DNA of 64,000 bases. Origin: Pseudotabrizicola sp. (lineage in GTDB: Bacteria; Pseudomonadota; Alphaproteobacteria; Rhodobacterales; Rhodobacteraceae). Shown piece after piece: positions 45,596 to 54,056 of the stretch. Numbering within the stretch: the stretch's first letter is position 1; every line of letters begins with the position of its first letter. Location: NCBI RefSeq assembly GCF_030656345.1, contig NZ_JAUSNR010000024.1, positions 113,939-177,938 on the forward strand, in the 5' to 3' direction. A model generated the notes under the pieces. It ran no database searches, was not told the origin of the DNA, and was given only the letters and a program-made list of their open reading frames with translations. The translations under genes were made by a program, and so were the position numbers.

Positions 45596-47074
45596 ATGCT
45601 CGATTCCGTGACCGATCTCGCGTCGCTGCTCAAAGACCCGACGCTGCTTGCCACCAAAGCCTATGTCGCAGGCGACTGGATCGACGCCGATGACGGCGAG
45701 ACCTTCGCCGTGGTCAACCCGGCCCGTGGCGATGATATCGCCCGCGTGCCCAACCTTGGCCGGGCTGAAACCGCCCGCGCCATCGCCGCCGCCAATGTCG
45801 CGATGAAAGACTGGGCCGCGCGCACCGGCAAGGAACGCGCACAGGTGCTGCGCAAATGGTTCGATCTGATGATGGAAAATCAGGACGATCTTGGCACCAT
45901 CCTCACGGCTGAAATGGGCAAACCCCTCGCCGAAGCCAAGGGCGAGGTGGCTTACGGCGCCAGCTTCATCGAATGGTTCGGCGAAGAGGCCAAGCGCGTG
46001 TACGGCGAAACCGTCCCCGGCCACCAGCGCGACAAACGCATCACGGTGCTCAAACAACCCATCGGCGTCGTCGGCTCGATCACGCCGTGGAACTTCCCCA
46101 ACGCGATGATCGCCCGCAAGGCCGGCCCGGCGCTGGCCGCAGGGTGCGGCTTCGTCGCCCGCCCCGCGGCTGAAACCCCGCTGTCGGCCCTCGCCATGGC
46201 AGTGCTTGGCGAACGCGCCGGGCTGCCAAAGGGCATCCTGTCGGTGATCACCTCAAAGAAATCCTCCGACATCGGCAAAGAGTTCTGCGAAAACCCTCTG
46301 GTGCGCAAACTCACCTTTACCGGCTCCACCGAAGTGGGCCGCATCCTGCTGCGGCAGGCGGCGGAACAGGTGATGAAATGCTCGATGGAACTGGGCGGCA
46401 ACGCGCCCTTCATCGTGGTTGACGACGCCGATCTGGATGCCGCCGTCGCCGGTGCCATGATGTCGAAATTCCGCAACAACGGCCAGACCTGCGTCTGCGC
46501 CAACCGCATCTATGTGCAGGCCGGGGTCTATGACGCCTTTGCGCAAAAACTGCAGGCCGCAGTCGCCAAAACCCGCGTCGGCGACGGGTTGTCCGAAGAC
46601 GTGCAATTCGGCCCGCTGATCAACGAAGCCGCCGTTGAAAAGGTCGAAGAACACATCGCCGACGCCACCGCCAAAGGTGCGAAAATCGAGACCGGCGGCA
46701 ACCGCCACGCACTCGGCGGCAATTTCTTTGAACCCACCATCCTCACCGGCGTCACCGATGACATGATGGTCACCACCGAAGAAACCTTCGGCCCCCTCGC
46801 GCCCCTGTTCAAATTCGACACCGAGGAAGAGGTCGTGGCCAAAGCCAATGACACCATCTTCGGCCTTGCCAGCTATTTCTACAGCCGCGAGATCGGCCGC
46901 ATCACCCGGGTACAAGAGGCGCTGGAATACGGCATCGTCGGTGTCAACACCGGCATCATCTCGACCGAAGTCGCCCCCTTCGGCGGCGTCAAGCAATCCG
47001 GTCTGGGCCGCGAAGGCAGCCATCACGGCATGGATGACTATATGGAGCTGAAATACGTCTGCCTGTCGATCTGA
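45596..47074 (+). CDS. gabD: NAD(P)-dependent succinate-semialdehyde dehydrogenase
   Basis: 492 residues of the aldehyde dehydrogenase superfamily, closest by pattern to GabD. E265 (SMELGGNAP) is the general base and C299 (NNGQTCVCANR) the nucleophile; the CxC after it is typical of SSADH and may give redox control. The ending GREGSHHGMDDYMELKYVC also fits GabD. It oxidises succinate semialdehyde to succinate, the last step of GABA use. The ATG has GGGAG upstream. No GABA transaminase gene is adjacent. Confidence 0.9.
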   Translation: MLDSVTDLASLLKDPTLLATKAYVAGDWIDADDGETFAVVNPARGDDIARVPNLGRAETARAIAAANVAMKDWAARTGKERAQVLRKWFDLMMENQDDLGTILTAEMGKPLAEAKGEVAYGASFIEWFGEEAKRVYGETVPGHQRDKRITVLKQPIGVVGSITPWNFPNAMIARKAGPALAAGCGFVARPAAETPLSALAMAVLGERAGLPKGILSVITSKKSSDIGKEFCENPLVRKLTFTGSTEVGRILLRQAAEQVMKCSMELGGNAPFIVVDDADLDAAVAGAMMSKFRNNGQTCVCANRIYVQAGVYDAFAQKLQAAVAKTRVGDGLSEDVQFGPLINEAAVEKVEEHIADATAKGAKIETGGNRHALGGNFFEPTILTGVTDDMMVTTEETFGPLAPLFKFDTEEEVVAKANDTIFGLASYFYSREIGRITRVQEALEYGIVGVNTGIISTEVAPFGGVKQSGLGREGSHHGMDDYMELKYVCLSI

Positions 47075-47104
47075 TCAACGGGCGGGCCGCAAAATGCCCG
47101 CCCC

Positions 47105-47156
47105 TTCATCTTGATGAAAATACGCGCGGGGGTCCAAGGGGGCGGCAGCCCCCCTT
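47105..47156 (-). repeat. dispersed intergenic element: hairpin plus GTATTTTCATCAAGATGAA box
   Basis: On the minus strand, just after the stop of the DUF1190 gene, a GGGGGC/GCCCCC stem (about 47137-47156) is followed by GTATTTTCATCAAGATGAA. This is the same order of hairpin then box as at the ends of gshA and the DUF1989 gene. It lies between convergent gabD and the DUF1190 gene and could terminate both. Confidence 0.65.
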
Positions 47157-47160
47157 GTCC

Positions 47161-47733
47161 TCAGCTCCCCACAGAGCGCGTCGCCGCCGACCCGCCAAAG
47201 CCGCCCCGGCTGGCCACCGCCGCCCGGCTCATCGGTGGCTGGCCTGCGGTCGTTGGCCCCTTGGCAAAGGCCGCCGTGCCCATCTTGCCCGCGGCATTCA
47301 GCCGTGACATCTGCGTGCCGCCGGTCGGCGTCGCAAAGCCGCCACCGGCTTTTGGCACCACCGGCTGCGCCATCGCGCGGCCACCGCCCAGCGCCTGCCC
47401 GATCAGATAGCCTGCCAGCAACGGCATGAAGATGCCGCCACCGCCGCCCGACCCGGCCACCGTATCGCCGCCACAGGCCCCGGGCCCGTGTTCCTCTTCA
47501 CACAACTCCCGGCTTTCATAGCGCGGCGCGGTTTCGGCATGTATCGCCTGCGCCTCGGCAAAGGTCTCGGCGCAGTCTTCGCGCGTGAACCAACCGCTTT
47601 GCGCCGAAGCGGCGACACAGCTTTCAATGTCGGAAAAGGCGGCGGCGTCGGTCTGTTCCTCGGACTGGCATCCCGCCAGACCAAAAGCGGCGGCCCCCAG
47701 AATCCCCAGCGAGACGGCTCGTGATCGTTTCAT
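47161..47733 (-). CDS. DUF1190 (YgiB-like) lipoprotein
   Basis: 190 residues. The signal peptide ends in a lipobox (FGLAGC), so the mature protein is probably lipid-anchored. The cysteine-containing region with SCVAASAQSGWFTREDCAETF and a later CEEEHGPGACG matches UPF0441/DUF1190 (E. coli YgiB). The second half is Gly/Ala/Ser-rich and low in complexity. It lies three bases after the YgiC-like gene, as ygiB and ygiC lie together in E. coli, supporting a joint role. The molecular function is not known. Confidence 0.82.
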   Translation of the reverse strand: MKRSRAVSLGILGAAAFGLAGCQSEEQTDAAAFSDIESCVAASAQSGWFTREDCAETFAEAQAIHAETAPRYESRELCEEEHGPGACGGDTVAGSGGGGGIFMPLLAGYLIGQALGGGRAMAQPVVPKAGGGFATPTGGTQMSRLNAAGKMGTAAFAKGPTTAGQPPMSRAAVASRGGFGGSAATRSVGS

Positions 47734-47736
47734 GGC

Positions 47737-48918
47737 TTACCCCTCAATGAAATGCGGTTTGAACCGCGACAGGTCTTGTGTGATCAGGGCGCGGTCTTCG
47801 CGCAGCCCCATGCCGACGCAGGTTTCCCCCACCACCCAGGCCCCGATCACCGGGCGAAAGCCGCCCATGACCGGCAGCGGCTGATAGCCCTGCACAATCA
47901 TCGGATGCCGGTCGTATGCGCGGTTCACCGCCCGCTCCAGCACGCGGCCCTGCGCGGTGATCGTCACCGAAGCACCCTCGCGCGAAAAGATCGGCTTGGT
48001 CACATGGCCGGCCAGCATCAGATGCGCGGCATCGGCCAGCCCCTTGGTATCATCGGCGAAGAACGAGGGCAGCAGGTTCGGATGGCCCGGATACATCTGC
48101 CACAACACCGGCAGGATCGCCTTGTTCGACAAAAGCGCCTTCCATGGCGGTTCGATAAACCGGCATTGGGCTGACGCCAGATGCGCGGAAAATTCATCGG
48201 TGAACAGATCTTCCCACGGATACAGCTTGAACAGCGTCCCGATCACCCGGTCGTCGGCATCGGTGAACTGGCCCTCTTCGCTGATGCCGATCTTTTCCAG
48301 ATCGGTGTAATGCGCGCCCATCCCGGCCTCTCGCGCCGCCCAGGCCATGGTTTCCACCGTGGCATAATCCTCGGGCGTGCCGGACATGGCGGCAAAATGC
48401 AGGTCGGTGTCGGCGGGAAAGATCTCGGCAAACCGCTCGACCAGCGCCTCATGCAGGCGGTTGAACTGGTCCGACCCCTCGGGCAGCACCCGTGCCGCAA
48501 GCTGATCTTCATACCACAGCCACTGAAAGCTTGCGGATTCGTACAGCGATGTTGGCGTATCTGCGTTGTATTCCAACAGCTTGGCCGGCCCCTTGCCATC
48601 ATAGGCCAGATCGAACCGGCCATAAACCTCCGGCTCCCCCGCCTCCCAGCTGTCACGGATGAACTCCCACCGCAAACGCGGCAAGCCCATCCGCTCCATC
48701 AGCGCCTCATCGGCCAGCACGGTGCCCACCGCCTCTCGGCACATCGCGTGCAACTCGGTGCAGGGGTCTTCAATCCGGCCCTCGATCTCCTCCAGCGTAA
48801 AGCTGTAGGCCGAGGTCTCGTCCCAATAGGGCTCGCCATGCATATCGGCAAAGGTAAAGCCAAGCTCTGCCGCTTTCGCACGCCATTCGGGGCGTTCGGG
48901 CAAGGTGATACGGTCCAA
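47737..48918 (-). CDS. glutathionylspermidine synthase-family ATP-grasp protein (YgiC-like)
   Basis: 393 residues. The N-terminal ITLPERPEWRAKAAELGF and HGEPYWDE pattern closely follows E. coli YgiC/YjfC. The synthase-domain signatures YGRFDLAYDG, LLEYNADTPTSL and the C-terminal IGAWVVGETCVGMGLREDR segment are present. It has only the synthetase half, with no amidase domain. Relatives bind ATP, but glutathionylspermidine synthesis has not been shown for the short forms. The start is a TTG (48916-48918) with GGAGAGA just upstream. It is co-transcribed with the downstream lipoprotein gene. Confidence 0.88.
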   Translation of the reverse strand: MDRITLPERPEWRAKAAELGFTFADMHGEPYWDETSAYSFTLEEIEGRIEDPCTELHAMCREAVGTVLADEALMERMGLPRLRWEFIRDSWEAGEPEVYGRFDLAYDGKGPAKLLEYNADTPTSLYESASFQWLWYEDQLAARVLPEGSDQFNRLHEALVERFAEIFPADTDLHFAAMSGTPEDYATVETMAWAAREAGMGAHYTDLEKIGISEEGQFTDADDRVIGTLFKLYPWEDLFTDEFSAHLASAQCRFIEPPWKALLSNKAILPVLWQMYPGHPNLLPSFFADDTKGLADAAHLMLAGHVTKPIFSREGASVTITAQGRVLERAVNRAYDRHPMIVQGYQPLPVMGGFRPVIGAWVVGETCVGMGLREDRALITQDLSRFKPHFIEG

Positions 48919-49003
48919 ATCTCTCTCCTGTGGTCGCCCCTGATATGGCGGCGCGGGTGCCCAGAGGCAACCGGGTCTGACGCAGGCGTGTCAGATTGTC
49001 CTG

Positions 49004-49240
49004 TCAGAACGTGCGGAAGGTCATCGTGGTCAGGGTGCGGCTGATGCCCGGAATGTCAAACAGCGCCGTGTTCAGGAACTGGCCGACATCTTCCTCATCG
49101 GGGATATACACCTTGGCCATCAGGTCATATTCGCCGCTGGTCGAATACATCTCTGACACCACTTCGCGGTCCCAGATGGTACTGGCCACCTCATAGGTCT
49201 TGCCGGGGATGCAGCGGAACTGAACGAATACGCAGCGCAT
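49004..49240 (-). CDS. stand-alone Lrp/AsnC effector (RAM) domain protein
   Basis: 78 residues consisting only of the AsnC_trans_reg ligand-binding fold: CVFVQFRCIPGKTYEVA, then EMYSTSGEYDLMAKVYIPD and the final TLTTMTF strand. There is no helix-turn-helix. Such proteins (SraA/DM1-like) form octameric rings and may sense amino acids or modulate full Lrp proteins. The ATG has AGGAGG upstream. It lies between the YgiC-like gene and the helicase, 67 bases after the helicase stop. Confidence 0.88.
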   Translation of the reverse strand: MRCVFVQFRCIPGKTYEVASTIWDREVVSEMYSTSGEYDLMAKVYIPDEEDVGQFLNTALFDIPGISRTLTTMTFRTF

Positions 49241-49307
49241 GGGGCCTCCTGTCCTGTGCTGCACCCTAGCGTGCGGGGCGCGGGCGGAAAAGCCCTTGAC
49301 GCATATT

Positions 49308-50864
49308 CTAGCCGTCGGTTTCCGTGGTCAGCGTCAGCGGCACCGATGCCGGTTTCAGGTCATCGACCACCAGCGGCCCCAAAGGCCGCGCCAGCCGGGC
49401 GCGCACCACCCAGAACAGCCGCTTTTCGGCCCGCGTAATCGCCACATAGGCCAGCCGCTTCCACAGCGGCAACCCGGCCTCACTCCGGCCTGCCTGCGCT
49501 GCGGCAAACAGATCGGGCGCAAAAACCTGCACATTTTCCCACTGGCTGCCTTGCGCCTTGTGAATGGTCACCGCCGCCCCGTGCAGAAACGCAGCCCCCA
49601 TGGTGGCGGCACTGGCGATGAAGGGTTCATCCTCATCGGGCCGTTCAATCTTGATGATGCTGGCGGCAGACACCTGCGGGTCTTCGGCGCCCACCACATG
49701 GATCTTGGCAAAGCCGGGCCGGTTGCCGGGGCCAAGGTAGATCACCTGCGCGCCCTTGATCAGCCCCCGCGCCTCCAGATCGATGCGCTTTTTGCGATGC
49801 TTCAGCGGCAGCTCGATCCCGTCACAGATCAGCGGCTCACCCGGCAGCAGCGCATCATCCGGCGCGCCATGCGCCGCCCGGAACGCGGTGATCAGCCTGA
49901 TCCGCGTCGCATTGCGCCAGACCAAGGCGGGGGATCGCGCCATCATGTCGGCATCCACCCGTTCGGCCCAGACCACGCGTTCATCGCGTTTGGATGCGTC
50001 TTCCACCATCCGCTCAAACTGATCGAACCCGATATCCGGGTCCGCCAGCGCATGGGCCAGATCCAATATCGGGTTGTCCTGCGCCTGCCGGTGCACCCGG
50101 CTGAGCATCAGTTTCTTGCCATCCCCCAGCCGGTCGAACACCATCGACCCGGACTGCCCCACCGGGGCCAGCTGTGCGGGGTCGCCAAACAGCACAAGCG
50201 TCGGGAAAATCTCGCGCAGGTCGTCAAACTGCCGCTCATCCAGCATCGAGGATTCGTCGATGAACCCCACATCCAGCGGCTCTTCGCGCCGCTTCCAGCC
50301 CTTGATAAAATCAGACCCGCGCAAACCCGCCGCCGCCAGGGCCCCCGGAATCGACGCCACCTGCTGATAAAACGCAAAGGCCCGGTCCAGCGCCAGATCG
50401 GGCAGGTCCTCGACCACCGGGCGGTCGCCCACCCCGGTCAGCCATTCGGCAATCTTCTCATACTGCGGGTCATACAGCGGCGTATACAGAATGCGGTGAA
50501 TGGTGGTCGCCGGCACCCCGCGCATCCGCAACACCGACGCCGCCTTGTTGGTCGGCGCCAGCACCGCCAGCGTCCGCCGTTCCTTGCGCCGCTTGCCCTC
50601 ATAATCGCCCGAGACGATCTCGACCCCCGCCTCGATCATCGCCCGCGTCAGCTGCGCCAGCAGCATGGTCTTGCCCGACCCCGCCTTGCCCATCACGGCA
50701 AGCACGGTCGATTTCCCCTCCCCCGGCGGCGTCAGCCCGCCATGAACAAGGTCAATCCCCGCCGCCAACAGGTCAGCAGCCACACGGTCATGCGCTTCGG
50801 CCTGATCGTCGGAAAGGGTCAATGCGGCCGTGGCGCGTGCGAGCGTGTTCATGCGCGCGACCAT
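49308..50864 (-). CDS. UvrD/RecD-like superfamily 1 DNA helicase
   Basis: 518 residues from the chosen ATG. Motif I GKAGSGKT, motif Ia APTNKAAS, motif II FIDESSMLD, motif III LFGDPAQLAP and the C-terminal UvrD_C_2 segment TIHKAQGSQWENV with YVAITRAEKRL are all present, so the ATPase core is complete. It is shorter than RecD and lacks nuclease parts. It resembles the RecD-like helicases found alone in alphaproteobacteria, so a role in DNA repair or replication is inferred. Starts at 50864 and 50852 are both possible; neither has a strong ribosome site. Upstream lie three copies of a palindromic repeat. Confidence 0.88.
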   Translation of the reverse strand: MVARMNTLARATAALTLSDDQAEAHDRVAADLLAAGIDLVHGGLTPPGEGKSTVLAVMGKAGSGKTMLLAQLTRAMIEAGVEIVSGDYEGKRRKERRTLAVLAPTNKAASVLRMRGVPATTIHRILYTPLYDPQYEKIAEWLTGVGDRPVVEDLPDLALDRAFAFYQQVASIPGALAAAGLRGSDFIKGWKRREEPLDVGFIDESSMLDERQFDDLREIFPTLVLFGDPAQLAPVGQSGSMVFDRLGDGKKLMLSRVHRQAQDNPILDLAHALADPDIGFDQFERMVEDASKRDERVVWAERVDADMMARSPALVWRNATRIRLITAFRAAHGAPDDALLPGEPLICDGIELPLKHRKKRIDLEARGLIKGAQVIYLGPGNRPGFAKIHVVGAEDPQVSAASIIKIERPDEDEPFIASAATMGAAFLHGAAVTIHKAQGSQWENVQVFAPDLFAAAQAGRSEAGLPLWKRLAYVAITRAEKRLFWVVRARLARPLGPLVVDDLKPASVPLTLTTETDG

Positions 50865-50940
50865 AAGGGCAAGGCCGTCCTTGCACCAGAGCACAGCACG
50901 GCAAAACTCGGCCCAACCAGAACGCAGGCCCGCCTGCGCC

Positions 50941-51051
50941 AAGCGGTAGGGCGGGGTTCACCCCGCCATGCGCCACCAAAGGCGGGGTGAACCCCGCCCT
51001 ACCGCTTGCCAACCAGGCACCCTCACCCTGTAGGGCGGGGTTCACCCCGCC
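50941..51051. repeat. three copies of a palindromic TAGGGCGGGGTTCACCCCGCC repeat
   Basis: A 27-base unit (50941-50967) and its exact inverse (50981-51007) are separated by 13 bases, and a third copy of the core in the first orientation occupies 51031-51051. Each core contains its own dyad GGCGGGGT/ACCCCGCC. The array lies between ccr and the helicase gene and could form several competing stem-loops. It resembles REP-like palindromic units. No coding function is seen in 50865-51075. Confidence 0.85.
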
Positions 51052-51075
51052 CCGCGTCATCAGGATGCGCCCGCA

Positions 51076-52368
51076 TCACCCCCGCCTGCTCGCCTCCAGC
51101 GTATCATCAAACGTGCGCAAACCCGTCACCGGCGCCTGCACCAGCACCGCCATATTCCCCGGCTTGTGCTGATTGCGCAGCATCTTGGTATGGGCCTTCG
51201 GGATATCTTCCCACGGGAAGACTTCCGACATGCAGGGGTCCAGCCGCCGTTCGACCATCAGCTTGTTCGCCGCCGCCGCCTGTTTCAGATGCGCGAAGTG
51301 GCTGCCCTGCAGGCGCTTCTGGTGCATCCACATATAGCGCACGTCAAAGGTGCAGTTGAACCCGGATGTCCCCGCACAGATCACCACCATGCCGCCCTTC
51401 TTGCACACCAGCGTGCTGACCGGAAACGTCGCCTCGCCCGGGTGTTCGAACACCATGTCCACGTTCACACCCTTGCCGGTGATGTCCCAGATCGCCTTGC
51501 CGAACTTGCGCGCCTCGGCAAACCAGACGGCGTATTCCGGGCTGCCCACCTTCGGCAACTGCCCCCAGCACTTGAAATCATTGCGGTTGATCACGCCCTT
51601 GGCGCCCATCGACATCACAAACTCACGCTTGCTCTCGTCGCTGATGACGCCAATCGCATTGGCCCCCGCCGTGTTGATCAGCTGGATCGCATAAGACCCA
51701 AGGCCACCCGATGCCCCCCAGACCAGCACATTCTGCCCCGGTTTCAGATCATGCGGTTCATGCCCGAACAGCATCCGGTAGGCGGTGGCAAGCGTCAGCG
51801 TATAACAGGCCGACTCCTCCCAAGTCAGGTGCTTGGGCCGCGGCATCAGCTGCTGCGCCTGCACCCGGGTGAACTGCGCGAAAGACCCGTCATGCGTCTC
51901 ATAGCCCCAGATCCGCTGGCTGGGGGAAAACATCGGGTCGCCGCCGTTGCATTCCTCGTCATCGCCGTCATCCTGATTGCAGTGGATCACCACCTCGTCG
52001 CCGACTTTCCAGCGCTTCACCTTGTCTCCCACCGCCCAGACAATGCCCGACGCATCCGACCCGGCAATGTGAAAGGGCTGCTTGTGGCTGTCGAACGGGC
52101 TGATCGGCTGGCCGAGGCCCGCCCAGACGCCGTTGTAATTCACGCCTGCCGCCATCACCAGCACCAGCACCTCGTTGCTGTCGATGGTCCAGGTGTCCAC
52201 CACCTCCTGCAGCATCGCGACTTCCGGCTCGCCATGACGTTCGCGGCGGATGGCCCAGGAATACATCTGGCGCGGCACATGACCCAGGGGCGGCATCTCG
52301 CCAATCTCATACAGGTCTTTTTTCGGCGCCTCATAGGCGGCGATGGCGGGTTGCGTGTCCAGAGCCAT
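51076..52368 (-). CDS. ccr: crotonyl-CoA carboxylase/reductase
   Basis: 430 residues of the medium-chain dehydrogenase/reductase superfamily. The N-terminal domain has NYNGVWAGLGQPISPF, the acyl-CoA/CO2-site neighbourhood has DASGIVWAVG, and the NADPH-binding loop is GASGGLGSYA. It reductively carboxylates crotonyl-CoA to ethylmalonyl-CoA, the committed step of the ethylmalonyl-CoA pathway for acetate assimilation. Length and motifs fit the Ccr subfamily rather than plain zinc alcohol dehydrogenases. The ATG at 52366-52368 has GGAGG upstream. Ethylmalonyl-CoA mutase, acting two steps later, is encoded 1.7 kb away on the other strand. Confidence 0.96.
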   Translation of the reverse strand: MALDTQPAIAAYEAPKKDLYEIGEMPPLGHVPRQMYSWAIRRERHGEPEVAMLQEVVDTWTIDSNEVLVLVMAAGVNYNGVWAGLGQPISPFDSHKQPFHIAGSDASGIVWAVGDKVKRWKVGDEVVIHCNQDDGDDEECNGGDPMFSPSQRIWGYETHDGSFAQFTRVQAQQLMPRPKHLTWEESACYTLTLATAYRMLFGHEPHDLKPGQNVLVWGASGGLGSYAIQLINTAGANAIGVISDESKREFVMSMGAKGVINRNDFKCWGQLPKVGSPEYAVWFAEARKFGKAIWDITGKGVNVDMVFEHPGEATFPVSTLVCKKGGMVVICAGTSGFNCTFDVRYMWMHQKRLQGSHFAHLKQAAAANKLMVERRLDPCMSEVFPWEDIPKAHTKMLRNQHKPGNMAVLVQAPVTGLRTFDDTLEASRRG

Positions 52369-52508
52369 GGGGGCCTCCATCCAAAGGGTCAAAATGCCGC
52401 GCCGCAGAATCGGCGGGTCTGGAGCCAAGGATTATGAGGCATCACGCAACATTGCAATAGTCTGGCGGCAGTTTTTGTAATTTTATGTCCGCCGCGTTGC
52501 AGAAAAAT

Positions 52509-53840
52509 TCAGTCCGCCGCCGCTTCCCCCAACCGTTGCCGCACGGGCGCTGCATAAAACGCCAGCAAATCCTGCATCTCCGGCACAACGGCGCCACGGG
52601 CATCCAGAACACCGCGCGTCTGCAGCATGGCCCGCCCCTCTGCCTCGGCCTGAACCGCCCCTGCGGGGGGCAAACGCATCACCGCCCCCACCGCCTCCAG
52701 CCGCACCACCAGGTCCGCTACCGGCACCCCCATCGCCACCGATGCCGCCACCAGCGGCACCGCCAGCACCGGCACCACGCGTTCGACATCACCCATCAGC
52801 CGCACGCCCAGCGCGTCCAGATCACCGCCCTCTGCCTGATACGCACGCAGCGACACCGGCGCGCCAAAGCCCGCCGCTGCGGTGCCGAACAGGAACCGCC
52901 GCCCGCCCGCGCGCTTCAGCCCAATCCGCAACGCCTCCCACAGCACCCGCAACAGCGGCGCGCGGAACCGCCGCCCGCCCTCACGCGCCGCGCGCACCAG
53001 CAGCGCATCCTCCAGCACCCGGTCGTAGGCCAGCCCGACCGGCACAAAGACCACATCGCGCCCCGCAGGATCAAACCCGGCCCAGATGTACGACAATAGC
53101 CCCATCCGCGCCGCGCCCACCCGGCCCGTCAGGCTCAGCCGGCCTTCGGGAAACACCGCCTGCGTGGTGCCTTCCGCCGTGGTCATCTGCACATAGCGCG
53201 ACAGCACCCGCCGGTAGAGCGCATTGTGGTTCCCCCGCCGGATGAAATAGGCCCCCATCGCCCGGATCAGCCGCGACAGCGGCCAGACCCGCGCCCATTC
53301 CCCCACCGCATAGGAAATCGCCGCCCGCCCCGACACCAGCCATGTCACCAGCACATAATCCATGTTGCTGCGGTGGTTCATCACGAAGATCACCGTGGCG
53401 CGCGGATCAATCTGGCGCGCGGCCTCGGCCACCACGCCGACCCGCACCCGGAAAAACACCGCCGACAAGGCCCGCGCCGCCCGTGTGGCAAAGCCGAAAT
53501 AGAACAGCGCCGAAAACCCCGGCACAATCTCGCGCGCATAGGTCCGCGCCTCTTCCAGCGCCACCTCGCCCGGCACGCCCCGTGCCGCCGCATGGTCTGC
53601 CACCGCCTCCAGCACCGCCGGGTCATACAGCAGCCGCACCACCATATCCTGCCGCCGCATCAGCTTGAACGGCTCGATCTTGCGCTCCAGCCGGGCGTTC
53701 ACCTGTGCCAGCAACCGCTCCAGCCGGCGGCGGAAAAACCAGCGCACCCCCGGCCCGATGATCCGGTCCAACGCCGCCACACCCGGCAGCGCAAACAGCA
53801 CCACCACCAGCCATACAGGAATTTCCACGGTCTGAAACAT
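52509..53840 (-). CDS. glycerol-phosphate acyltransferase family protein (PlsC/PlsB-like)
   Basis: 443 residues. The HX4D catalytic motif is in NHRSNMDYV (about residue 155), and FPEGRLS is the second acyltransferase block. An N-terminal hydrophobic helix and a short preamble precede the domain; the C-terminal 200 residues are variable and hydrophobic. It is longer than PlsC (about 250) and shorter than PlsB (about 800). It probably acylates a lysolipid or glycerol-phosphate at the inner membrane. It lies between ccr and ecm but has no clear biochemical tie to them. Confidence 0.83.
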   Translation of the reverse strand: MFQTVEIPVWLVVVLFALPGVAALDRIIGPGVRWFFRRRLERLLAQVNARLERKIEPFKLMRRQDMVVRLLYDPAVLEAVADHAAARGVPGEVALEEARTYAREIVPGFSALFYFGFATRAARALSAVFFRVRVGVVAEAARQIDPRATVIFVMNHRSNMDYVLVTWLVSGRAAISYAVGEWARVWPLSRLIRAMGAYFIRRGNHNALYRRVLSRYVQMTTAEGTTQAVFPEGRLSLTGRVGAARMGLLSYIWAGFDPAGRDVVFVPVGLAYDRVLEDALLVRAAREGGRRFRAPLLRVLWEALRIGLKRAGGRRFLFGTAAAGFGAPVSLRAYQAEGGDLDALGVRLMGDVERVVPVLAVPLVAASVAMGVPVADLVVRLEAVGAVMRLPPAGAVQAEAEGRAMLQTRGVLDARGAVVPEMQDLLAFYAAPVRQRLGEAAAD

Positions 53841-53886
53841 TCGCCAACCCTAGCCAAACCACGCCCCCGCGCAAATGAATTGCACC

Positions 53887-53935
53887 TTTTCCAAATACTC
53901 CGGGGGGGGCGCGACGCGCGGGGGGCAGCGCCCCC
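53887..53935 (-). repeat. dispersed intergenic element: hairpin plus GGAGTATTTGG box
   Basis: On the minus strand GGGGGC/GCCCCC (53921-53935) is followed by a C-rich spacer and GGAGTATTTGGAAAAGGTGCA. It is located in the divergent region between the acyltransferase and ecm, the only copy not placed at the 3' end of a gene. Confidence 0.65.
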
Positions 53936-53972
53936 TCCGCATGTTCGACCCGCAATGCCGCGTTGCGGCGAA

Positions 53973-54002
53973 TTGACAACGCCAGATTATTTCCCCTATC
54001 TG
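53973..54002 (+). promoter_or_regulatory. candidate sigma-70-type promoter of ecm
   Basis: TTGACA (53973-53978) is followed after 18 bases by TATCTG (53997-54002), a good -35 and a fair -10, about 55 bases before the ecm start codon. Just upstream, CGCAA-N7-TTGCG (53951-53967) is an inverted repeat that could be an operator. Confidence 0.5.
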
Positions 54003-54056
54003 ACACAAAGCGAAACATTATTGCGCGAACCCTGAGTCGCGCGGTGGAGGCCGGAC

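Noticed and set aside
50941..51051. Insertion-sequence remnant
   Set aside because: No transposase fragment or target duplication is visible; the units are short self-palindromes more like REP elements.
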